Source: a bacterium UBP7_UBA7824 (GTDB lineage Bacteria; UBP7; UBA6624). From it: DNA of 7,394 nt. The stretch spans positions 1 to 7,394 of the forward strand of contig DLTY01000036.1 in assembly GCA_002501535.1 (NCBI GenBank). The letters run 5' to 3'. The position numbers and the translations under genes are program-made. Of this stretch, positions 1 to 6,803 are shown in pieces. The number at the start of each line of letters is the position of its first letter. The first letter of the stretch is position 1. Under the pieces are notes generated by a model, which was not told the DNA's origin, did not search any database, and saw only the letters and a program-made list of their open reading frames with translations.

Positions 1-667
1 CAGAAACTCTGATCAAGTTGTCCCAGCATTAAATTTAATTTTTACTCAAGCCTTTAATCCCGATGCAGCCTATGGAGGCTTGATTGGAGTTATGGTTCAG
101 GGCATAAGAAGAGCTGTATTCTCAAATGAAGCAGGTATAGGATCTGCAGCAATTGCTCATTCTGCAGCAAAAACCGACCAACCAGTAAGAGAAGGGATTG
201 TAGGCATGATTGGTCCATTTATCGATACTGTTGTTATATGTACGATGACAGCATTGATACTTATAGTGAGCGGTGTTTACAATGTCGAAGGCTTAGAAGG
301 TGTCTCTATGACAAAAGCAGCTTTCGAGTCGACATTCTCCTGGTTCCCAGCAGTGCTTTCTGTTTGTGTGTTCTTTTTTGCATACTCAACGATGATAAGC
401 TGGAGCTACTATGGAGAAAAAGCCTGGGCGTATCTTTTTGGAATGAATGCAAAAACCACACTTATTTACAGGCTTATATTCCTTGCATTTGTAGTTCTCG
501 GAACAGTGATGAAGTTAGGTAATGTTTTAGATTTTTCAGATTTAATGATACTCTCAATGGCTTTCCCAAACATCATTGGTGGAATACTTTTGGCACCAAA
601 AGTTAAAACTGCACTGTCTGAGTATTGGTCACAATTAATGGCTGGAAAATTTAAGGTATATAAATAG
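1..667 (+). CDS. Sodium:alanine/glycine symporter (AGCS family), C-terminal part, cut by left window edge
   Basis: The frame is open from base 2 to the TAG at 665-667, giving about 221 residues; AGCS proteins usually have roughly 450-500, so about half is outside the window. A TTG at base 80 is internal, because clear family sequence lies upstream of it (F-x-x-A-F-x-P-x-A-A-Y-G-G). Family marks include the FSNEAGIGSAAIAHSAAKT block (about bases 119-175), P-V-R-E-G, a membrane segment with F-I-D-T-V-V-I-C-T, the S-Y-Y-G-E-K-A-W motif, and a late helix with S-M-A-F-P-N-I-I-G. By family knowledge these are inner-membrane carriers that import alanine or glycine with Na+. The visible part has about five hydrophobic segments and a short cytoplasmic-type tail ending V-Y-K. 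The stop abuts the polA start, so the two may be co-transcribed although their functions look unrelated. The family call is firm; the substrate is not readable. Confidence 0.93.
   Translation, partial: RNSDQVVPALNLIFTQAFNPDAAYGGLIGVMVQGIRRAVFSNEAGIGSAAIAHSAAKTDQPVREGIVGMIGPFIDTVVICTMTALILIVSGVYNVEGLEGVSMTKAAFESTFSWFPAVLSVCVFFFAYSTMISWSYYGEKAWAYLFGMNAKTTLIYRLIFLAFVVLGTVMKLGNVLDFSDLMILSMAFPNIIGGILLAPKVKTALSEYWSQLMAGKFKVYK
652..656 (+). promoter_or_regulatory. Weak Shine-Dalgarno-like site for polA
   Basis: TAAGG lies 11 bases before the TTG start at 668, inside the last codons of the symporter gene. The spacing is slightly long and the match is short, so reinitiation after the symporter stop at 665-667 may matter as much as this site. 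Confidence 0.35.
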
Positions 668-3127
668 TTGAGAGAAAAAGCCTTACTTGTAGATGGTTTA
701 AACCTTCTATTTAGGGCATTTTATAGTCTTCCTCCAGGCATGAAATCACCTTCAGGAAAGCCTACAAATGCTTTATTTGGTTTCATGAGAACACTGGATT
801 CACTTAACAAAAAATACCAGCCTAAAACAATAATTGTTGCTCTTGATTCAAAAATTCCAACCTGGAGAAAAGAAGAATACCCTGAATACAAAGCAGGCAG
901 GCAGGAGACTCCGGAAATATTATTAGAGCAAATAAGTTATTTTGAAACATTTTTAAAAGAGATGGGAATTGATTGTTTTGAATGTCCAGGGCATGAAGCA
1001 GATGACGTCTTGGCCTCTCTTGCAAAAATATTATTAAAACAAAATATTGCACCAACCATTGTGAGCAATGATAAAGATTTACTGCAGACAATAGAGAAAG
1101 GAGTTTCTATTTTGAAGTCTGGAAGGTCGATATCCCAAATAAAACTTGTAACAAAAAAATCATTTTTTGAAGAATATGGTTTTGATTCAAGCAAAATTCC
1201 AGATTTCAAAGGGTTGGTTGGAGATTCGTCTGATAACCTGAAAGGCGTTAAAGGTGTCGGTGAAAAAACGGCAAAAAAACTATTACAAAAATACGGTAGC
1301 CTAGATGAGATTTATGAAAACATCAACGAAATAACAGGTTCTCAAAAAAACAAACTAGAAACAGATAAAGAATCAGCTTATTTTTGTAAAAAACTTGCCA
1401 CACTAAATTCACAACTTGAAATCAAAATGAATGAAATAAAGCCCTTTGACCTTAAAGAGCCAGGAACACAAAAAAAATTAAAAGAATTAGGAATGACATC
1501 ATTTGTTTCAGTTGAAAGAAAACCTGTAAAAATCAAAAAACTAGATTATGAAAAAATAAAAATAGAACTAGAGAAAAGCAAACCTGTAAAAATCATTCCT
1601 TATAAAAATTCATGGGCATGTCAAGCTGGAAATTTAACCTTTATGCCAGAAGAAGAAAATCATCTTTTTTCTAAAAAAATAAATCTCAAAGATCATTTAA
1701 ATAAAGATATTGAAATTATCGGTTTTGATCTTGCAAACAAGCACATAAACATTCTTCATTCAGAATTCACTAATGTTTTTGATTTGAAATCTTATGCATT
1801 TTTAATTAATTCAGAAAAACCATCACTAAATGAACTTTGGGGGAAAGCTTTTGGAGAGCAGGCCCCTCAAGACCCTTCTCTCATTTTTGAGAAGATGAAA
1901 AAGCTTAAAGATGAATTAGACACAAAAATAAAAAAAATAAAAAAACATTATGAAGAGGTAGAAAAACCATTTTTAATTGCTGTTGAAAGAATGAACAAAA
2001 CAGGAATACCTATAAATTTAAAAGAAGTGCAAAAATTAGAAAAAAAACTTGAAAAAGAATGTAGCAAAACTGAAAACGAAATGGAAAAAATTTCAGGATA
2101 CAAATTTAACCCAAGAAGTCCAAAACAAATTTCTGAATTACTTTTTGAAAAATTAAAATTAAAATCAAAATATGGCAAAACCACGAATAGAGAAGCCTTG
2201 GATCATCTCTTAGGCCATCACCCTATAATTGAAAAAATTATCCTCTACAGAGAAAAACATAAATTACTCTCGTCATACATAAAACCTTTTGTACAGCACA
2301 GAAAAAAAGATGGAAGAATATATCCAACTTTTGACCCTTATGGAACAAGAAGTGGGCGACTTGCATCAAAAAATCCAAACTTTCAAGTTTTGCCAATAAA
2401 AACAAAAGAAGGAAGGATGATCAGAAGATGCGTTCAAGCGGAGGAGGGTTTTTCGATAGTTTCTATTGACTATTCTCAAATTGACTTAAGGGTTCTTGCT
2501 CATTTATCGAAAGATAAAAAACTAATGGATATATTCAAAAAAGATGAAGATGTGCATTCACAAACAGCTTCAATCATGTTGAAAAAAAAGACCCACGAGA
2601 TTACAGATGATGATAGAAGGGTTGCAAAAACTATCAATTTTGGAATCATTTATGGAATGGGAGCAGCATCACTTGCAAAACAGTTAAATATAGATATTAA
2701 AAAATCAAAAAATGAAATAAAAAAATATTTCGAAAAATTCCATGGTGTTGAAAAATGGATAAAAGAAACAAAGGACACAGCAAATAAAAATGGCTATACT
2801 GAAACCCTAGATGGAAGACGAAGATACATTGATGGCCTTGGAAGCACAAGCAACTTCATCAAACAACAAGCTGAAAGGCAGGCTGTAAATAATTGCGTCC
2901 AGGGCGGTAGTGCCGACTTGATAAAAAGAGCTATGGTGAAGATAGACAGAGATTTATCAGATAAATTTGAATTAATCCTGCAGGTTCATGATGAGCTTGT
3001 TTTTCATGTTTCTGACACAATAATAACTGACTATATTAACAACGCCAAAAAAGCAATGGAAAAAGCCTTAGAATTAGGTGTTCCTTTAAAGGTTGATATA
3101 AAAATTGGAAAAAAATATGAATTCTGA
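668..3127 (+). CDS. polA: DNA polymerase I with intact 5' nuclease, decayed 3'-5' exonuclease domain, and polymerase domain
   Basis: 819 residues, against 928 in E. coli and 832 in Taq. It fills repair gaps and removes Okazaki primers. TTG 668 is the only usual start that keeps the N-terminal L-V-D-G motif (D9), because an in-frame TAG directly precedes it. The 5' nuclease (about 1-280) has Y-K-A-G-R, E110-A-D112-D113, D135/D137 and the G-D186-S-S-D189-N helix-hairpin-helix region. Residues about 290-410 occupy the proofreading-domain position but lack the D-x-E and other DEDD metal ligands; G352-F-D-L-A-N-K looks like a ruined G-x-N-L-K-x-D site. The polymerase domain (about 415-819) has motif A (D601-Y-S-Q-I-D606-L-R), motif B (R650, K654, F658, Y662) and motif C (H-D775-E776). 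D606 stands where E. coli has Glu710, the steric gate. Polymerase and flap nuclease should be active; proofreading should not. Confidence 0.97.
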   Translation: MREKALLVDGLNLLFRAFYSLPPGMKSPSGKPTNALFGFMRTLDSLNKKYQPKTIIVALDSKIPTWRKEEYPEYKAGRQETPEILLEQISYFETFLKEMGIDCFECPGHEADDVLASLAKILLKQNIAPTIVSNDKDLLQTIEKGVSILKSGRSISQIKLVTKKSFFEEYGFDSSKIPDFKGLVGDSSDNLKGVKGVGEKTAKKLLQKYGSLDEIYENINEITGSQKNKLETDKESAYFCKKLATLNSQLEIKMNEIKPFDLKEPGTQKKLKELGMTSFVSVERKPVKIKKLDYEKIKIELEKSKPVKIIPYKNSWACQAGNLTFMPEEENHLFSKKINLKDHLNKDIEIIGFDLANKHINILHSEFTNVFDLKSYAFLINSEKPSLNELWGKAFGEQAPQDPSLIFEKMKKLKDELDTKIKKIKKHYEEVEKPFLIAVERMNKTGIPINLKEVQKLEKKLEKECSKTENEMEKISGYKFNPRSPKQISELLFEKLKLKSKYGKTTNREALDHLLGHHPIIEKIILYREKHKLLSSYIKPFVQHRKKDGRIYPTFDPYGTRSGRLASKNPNFQVLPIKTKEGRMIRRCVQAEEGFSIVSIDYSQIDLRVLAHLSKDKKLMDIFKKDEDVHSQTASIMLKKKTHEITDDDRRVAKTINFGIIYGMGAASLAKQLNIDIKKSKNEIKKYFEKFHGVEKWIKETKDTANKNGYTETLDGRRRYIDGLGSTSNFIKQQAERQAVNNCVQGGSADLIKRAMVKIDRDLSDKFELILQVHDELVFHVSDTIITDYINNAKKAMEKALELGVPLKVDIKIGKKYEF
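1520..1595 (+). repeat. Pair of 16-bp direct repeats 60 bp apart inside polA
   Basis: The same 16 bases occur at 1520-1535 and 1580-1595, starting exactly 60 bases apart and in the same frame. Each copy encodes K-P-V-K-I (residues 285-289 and 305-309), in the linker between the 5' nuclease and the decayed exonuclease domain. Sequence just before each copy is also similar (G-A-A-A-rich). This may be a small old duplication or chance in lysine-rich AT-rich sequence. Confidence 0.6.
3107..3109 (+). promoter_or_regulatory. Minimal ribosome-binding site deciding the ATG start of the S1 gene
   Basis: GGA followed by a run of A ends 7 bases before ATG 3117. It is the only purine-rich G-containing element at usable distance and favours ATG 3117 over the in-frame TTG at 3105, which would place this site inside the gene. 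It is short, so coupling to polA translation through the 11-bp overlap is likely to contribute. Confidence 0.35.
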
Positions 3128-4256
3128 AAAAAACATAAAAGAAGAAATTAAATCTGATGATTCTTTATTTGATTTTGAAACACCAGAAACTGGACAGCAA
3201 CTAAAAGGCAGAATTGTTCAAAAGGATGAAAATGGACTGATACTTTCAGTCGGATTGAAGAATGATGCATGGCTTCCAGCCAATCAACTTGGTGAAAATC
3301 TATCATCAGTCAAAGTGGGCGATTCATTAAAGGTCGAAATAATAAAAATTGGCAAAGATAAAATAATCGTTAGCAGAAAAAAAATACTTGAAAAGAAATC
3401 AATGGAAATGATACAGGATTCCTTTACAAATAAAAAACCTCTCTCTGGAGAGATTGAACGCGTAGTTCTCAACAAGAACAAACAACAAGTTGGAATGATG
3501 GTAAATTTGAAAGGTAGATTTTTATTTATGCCAAGATCACTTTATGAAAAAAACCCTCCTAGAAATCTTGATGTTTTAATAGGCAGAAATATTAAATTCG
3601 TAGTAAAAGAGTTGAAGCAAAATGATGCAATAGTCTCAAGAATAGATTACCTTGAAGAAAAAAGATCGAAAAATTTTCTTCAATTTACATCTCAAAATCC
3701 TATTGGTTCAACAATAAATACTAAAGTTAAAAAATTCCTCATGCAAAAAAATAGACCTTTTGCAATGATTCTCAACTCTAACAATGGTGTAAACCTTTTC
3801 CTGCACAGAAGTGAAGCAACGTGGGGAGAGGGAAATCTTAAAGATTCATTTAAAGAAGGCCAAGAGCTAGAAGTAAAGATAATAAAAATAGACCAAGAAA
3901 AAATGCAAATAGAAACAAGCTACAACATGACAAAAGAAAACCCTTGGCACAGCCCTGAACTGGAAAAAGAGAATTGGTTAAATGTGACAATGGGAAACAG
4001 AACGAAAGTAGGTCTATTTGTTAGTTTGCAAAATGGCATTCAGGGTTTTGTTCATGAAACTGAAATGCCCCAACAATTCAACAAAAAAAGAGGGGATCAA
4101 GCCAAAGCAAGAATTATCAAAATTGATAAAGAAAATCAGAGACTTTCATTATCTCTTATCTCAAAAGAAGAATCGAGAAAACCAAAAGGTGAAACATTTG
4201 GAGATAAAATTGAAGGTGGCCAAACCTTATCTGACTTACTGAAAGATTTTGAGTAA
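3117..4256 (+). CDS. S1-domain RNA-binding protein with four S1-like repeats
   Basis: 379 residues from ATG 3117, which overlaps the polA end by 11 bp; TTG 3105 would add only four residues. After an acidic, lysine-rich N-terminus there are four S1-like OB-fold repeats, at about residues 26-90, 107-178, 196-268 and 287-350. Repeats 1 and 4 are the clearest, each with G-x-V/R-type opening strands, a central hydrophobic strand, a G-D-x-x-x-x-x-I-I-K-I strand and a closing S-R-K or S-L-S strand. Repeats 2 and 3 are divergent. The tail ends T-L-S-D-L-L-K-D-F-E, like the tails of many bacterial S1 proteins. By family it binds single-stranded RNA in the cytoplasm. E. coli ribosomal S1 has six repeats and 557 residues, so this is either a short lineage-specific S1 or a paralogue; the sequence does not decide. 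Its place between polA and coaE is unusual. Confidence 0.88.
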   Translation: MNSEKNIKEEIKSDDSLFDFETPETGQQLKGRIVQKDENGLILSVGLKNDAWLPANQLGENLSSVKVGDSLKVEIIKIGKDKIIVSRKKILEKKSMEMIQDSFTNKKPLSGEIERVVLNKNKQQVGMMVNLKGRFLFMPRSLYEKNPPRNLDVLIGRNIKFVVKELKQNDAIVSRIDYLEEKRSKNFLQFTSQNPIGSTINTKVKKFLMQKNRPFAMILNSNNGVNLFLHRSEATWGEGNLKDSFKEGQELEVKIIKIDQEKMQIETSYNMTKENPWHSPELEKENWLNVTMGNRTKVGLFVSLQNGIQGFVHETEMPQQFNKKRGDQAKARIIKIDKENQRLSLSLISKEESRKPKGETFGDKIEGGQTLSDLLKDFE

Positions 4257-4839
4257 AAAAATTGCAATTGGCCTAACTGGCTCATTTGGATCTGGAAAAT
4301 CAACTGCTTTAAAAATTTTTAAAGAGTTCGGCTACAAAACTTATAGCGCTGACGAGCAAGTTAACAAACTATACGAAGACGAAAGAATACAAAAAGAAAT
4401 AAAAAAAATAGCACCAGAGGTGTTTTCAAAAAAAGAAACAGGAAGGTGTTTTTTAGAAAAACAAAAACTAAGAGAGGCAGTTTTCTCTGATTTAAATAAA
4501 TTAAAAAAAATAGAAACATTAATCCATCCAATTATCAAAATGCAATGCATCTCACTAATTAAATCAAGCAATAAAAAAAATATTTTTGAAATTCCAATAC
4601 TGGTTAATTCGGGAATCGAAAAACATTTCACAAAAATCATCACAATTGAATCAAGAAAAGAATTAAGGCAAGAGAGAATTATCAAAAGATACAAACATAA
4701 AATATCAGTAGAAGATTTTTTAAAAATTGATCAATCACAGCCAACACAAGCTGAAAGAGAATCGATATCAAATATCATTATTAACAACAATGGCACAATT
4801 TCAGAATTCAAAAAAATAATTACCTCACTGGCAAATTGA
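4249..4839 (+). CDS. coaE: Dephospho-CoA kinase
   Basis: 196 residues, a normal length for CoaE (about 200). It phosphorylates the 3'-hydroxyl of the ribose in dephospho-CoA with ATP, the last step of coenzyme A synthesis, in the cytoplasm. TTG 4249 is the first usual start after an in-frame TGA at 4240-4242 and puts the P-loop (G11-S-F-G-S-G-K17-S-T) right at the N-terminus, as in the family. Other family marks: S-A-D35 at the D-A-D position, K-L-R-E-A-V-F, L-I-H93-P94, E-I-P-I-L-V-N120 at the usual P-L-L-x-E site, the R140-Q-E-R lid region, Q-x-x-x-x-x-A-E-R and I-I-I-N-N-N-G near the C-terminus. It overlaps the S1 gene by 8 bp with no clear Shine-Dalgarno site, so translational coupling is likely. 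Several acceptor-side residues differ from consensus, but the overall call is secure. Confidence 0.94.
   Translation: MSKKIAIGLTGSFGSGKSTALKIFKEFGYKTYSADEQVNKLYEDERIQKEIKKIAPEVFSKKETGRCFLEKQKLREAVFSDLNKLKKIETLIHPIIKMQCISLIKSSNKKNIFEIPILVNSGIEKHFTKIITIESRKELRQERIIKRYKHKISVEDFLKIDQSQPTQAERESISNIIINNNGTISEFKKIITSLAN
4836..4839 (+). promoter_or_regulatory. TTGA stop/start overlap coupling coaE to uvrB
   Basis: The TGA of coaE (4837-4839) and the TTG start of uvrB (4836-4838) share bases, the TTG version of the common ATGA coupling junction. No clear Shine-Dalgarno site is visible in the preceding 20 bases, which fits termination-reinitiation by the same ribosome. Confidence 0.65.
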
Positions 4840-6803
4840 ACTTTAATTTAAAAGCTGATTTTTCACCGGCTGGAGACCAGCCATTCGCAATTAAAGAAAT
4901 TTGTAAATCCTTTTCAGGAGGAGCAAGTAAACAAATATTAATGGGTGTAACCGGAAGTGGAAAGACTTATACAGTATCAAACATAATTAAAAATCTCAAC
5001 TTACCTACTTTAGTTCTAACCCACAACAAAACCCTTGCAGCTCAGCTTTACGAAGAGTTTAAAAAATTTTTTCCACAAAATGATGTTGGGTATTTTGTTT
5101 CATATTATGACTATTACCAACCAGAAGCTTACATAGTGCATGAAAGCAAATACATAGAGAAGGATGCAAGAATAAATGCAGAAATAGAAAGGCTCAGAAA
5201 CCAGGCAGTAAAAAAACTGGTCACGTCATCATATCCAATTATTGTTGGGACAGTTTCCAGCTTATATGGAATAGGTGCGCCAAAAGACTACATAAAGAAT
5301 GTAATGAACTTAAAAAAAGGCGACTCTATAGAGCCAAAAAAAGTTGCAGAAAAGCTGCTTTCCATAGGTTATATATATGAAATGGGCTCAATTAGCAATG
5401 GGACATTTGAAAGGCAGAATGATTCAATGAAGATACAAACTGCAGATAATGAAGACTCTGTATTGCTAGAGTGGTTTGGAGATGAAATTGACTCAATAAC
5501 AAGCATCAATCCAATTTCTAGAGAAAGAAATGCTGATCTTAATAAAGTATCAATATTTCCATCAACTTTACATATTATGAGTGATAAAAATAGAGATAAG
5601 ATCTTTCAAGATATAAAAAATGAACTAAATCATCAAATTGATTTTTTCAATCAAGATAACAAAATTTTAGAATCTGAAAGACTTAAACAAAAAACACTTT
5701 ATGACCTAGAGCAAATTAAAACTTTTGGCACAGTTAAAGGTATTGAAAATTACTCCAGACACTTCCAGCAACGAAAAAAAGGAGAGCCCCCCACTTGCTT
5801 AATAGATTTTTTTCCAAAAGATTTCTTAACCATAATAGATGAAAGTCATGCTTCTATTCCACAATTTAAAGCAATGCCAAAAGGTGATCATTCCAGAAAA
5901 AAATCATTAATAGAGCATGGTTTTCGTCTTCCTTCAGCATATGACAATCGACCATTAACATTCAAAGAACTAACAGCAAAAATTGATAAAACTCTTTTTG
6001 TCTCCGCAACTCCAGGCTTATGGGAAATGGAAAATTGTGAAAAAATAACAGAACAAATAATCAGACCAACATATCTGACCGACCCAAAAATAAAAATCCA
6101 TCCAAGAAAAAATCAAATCAACCATATCCTGAAAGAAATTGAAAAAGCAAAAAATAAAAATAATAGAATTTTAATAATAACGCTAACTCAAAAAATGTCA
6201 GAGGAAATTTCTCAATTTTTACAAGAAAAAAATATTAAATCTGGATGGCTTCATGCAAAAGTAAAAACCTTAGAGAGGATCAAGATCATACATGACTTAA
6301 GGTCTGGAAAAATCGATTGTTTAGTCGGTGTTAACTTATTAAGGGAAGGTTTAGATCTTCCAGAGGTTTCAACTATTGCAATACTTGATGCAGACAAGCA
6401 AGGATTCCTGAGAAGCACTAAATCACTTATACAAATCATGGGGCGAGCATCCAGGCATATTGACGGAAAAGTACTTCTATATGCAGATTCGGTCAGTCCT
6501 GCAATGGATGAAGCTATCAGGGAGACCTCTAGAAGACGACATATTCAAAAGGAATATAATAAAAATCATGGCAAAAGCCCCAAGGGAATTAAAAAATCTA
6601 TAAAAATGAGCAAATTATTTCTAATCGGAGAGGAGGATTCACTAAACTCTAAAAATTACAAAAAAGGCATAAGGGTAATAAAAAAACTAGAAAATGAAAT
6701 GCTTAATCATGCGGATAACCTTGAGTTCGAATTAGCTGCATCATTAAGAGACAGAATAGAAGCAATTGCTGAAGAGATAGAAACATGGGAAAAAAATGAA
6801 TAA
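4836..6803 (+). CDS. uvrB: Excinuclease ABC subunit B
   Basis: 655 residues, close to E. coli UvrB (673). UvrB takes damaged DNA from UvrA, verifies the lesion with its beta-hairpin, and recruits UvrC for dual incision in nucleotide excision repair. TTG 4836 gives the family N-terminus (F-x-L-x-A-x-F-x-P-A-G-D-Q-P). Visible in order: P-loop G37-V-T-G-S-G-K43-T; hairpin Y90-Y-D-Y-Y94-Q-P-E-A-Y; I-E-K-D-A-R-I-N-A-E-I; V-S-S-L-Y-G (140-145); Walker B D335-E-S-H; G-F-R-L-P-S-A-Y-D-N-R-P-L; V-S-A-T-P-G; L-L-R-E-G-L-D-L-P-E-V; Q533-I-M-G-R537-A-S-R540; and a C-terminal UVR motif (about 616-652) for UvrC binding. Residues 130-139 depart from the usual R-R-D-x-I-V-V-A pattern. It sits in the same operon as polA, which fills the excised gap. 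Confidence 0.97.
   Translation: MNFNLKADFSPAGDQPFAIKEICKSFSGGASKQILMGVTGSGKTYTVSNIIKNLNLPTLVLTHNKTLAAQLYEEFKKFFPQNDVGYFVSYYDYYQPEAYIVHESKYIEKDARINAEIERLRNQAVKKLVTSSYPIIVGTVSSLYGIGAPKDYIKNVMNLKKGDSIEPKKVAEKLLSIGYIYEMGSISNGTFERQNDSMKIQTADNEDSVLLEWFGDEIDSITSINPISRERNADLNKVSIFPSTLHIMSDKNRDKIFQDIKNELNHQIDFFNQDNKILESERLKQKTLYDLEQIKTFGTVKGIENYSRHFQQRKKGEPPTCLIDFFPKDFLTIIDESHASIPQFKAMPKGDHSRKKSLIEHGFRLPSAYDNRPLTFKELTAKIDKTLFVSATPGLWEMENCEKITEQIIRPTYLTDPKIKIHPRKNQINHILKEIEKAKNKNNRILIITLTQKMSEEISQFLQEKNIKSGWLHAKVKTLERIKIIHDLRSGKIDCLVGVNLLREGLDLPEVSTIAILDADKQGFLRSTKSLIQIMGRASRHIDGKVLLYADSVSPAMDEAIRETSRRRHIQKEYNKNHGKSPKGIKKSIKMSKLFLIGEEDSLNSKNYKKGIRVIKKLENEMLNHADNLEFELAASLRDRIEAIAEEIETWEKNE
6787..6790 (+). 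promoter_or_regulatory. GGGA ribosome-binding site for the haem/copper lipoprotein gene
   Basis: GGGA ends 5 bases before the ATG at 6796, inside the last codons of uvrB. It supports the ATG start in spite of the 8-bp overlap with uvrB. Confidence 0.4.

Noticed and set aside
80..82. TTG 80 as the start of the symporter gene
   Set aside because: Clear AGCS family sequence is encoded in frame upstream to base 2, so the gene begins outside the window.
238..522. Plus-strand open frame overlapping the symporter
   Set aside because: It is a second frame of a well-conserved membrane-protein gene, cysteine-rich by frame effect, with no motif support.
822..1209. Two minus-strand open frames opposite polA
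   Set aside because: They lie fully opposite the conserved 5' nuclease domain and show no family motifs; they are antisense shadows.
3105..3116. TTG 3105 as start of the S1 gene
   Set aside because: It adds four residues of no conserved value, has no better ribosome-binding site, and ATG 3117 follows immediately with a GGA at usable distance.
4018..4242. Plus-strand open frame inside the S1 gene
   Set aside because: It overlaps S1 repeat 4 in another frame, and its lysine content follows from the A-rich DNA.
4341..4694. Minus-strand 117-residue open frame opposite coaE
   Set aside because: It covers the conserved CoaE core in antisense; its hydrophobic look comes from reading A-rich DNA as T-rich codons.
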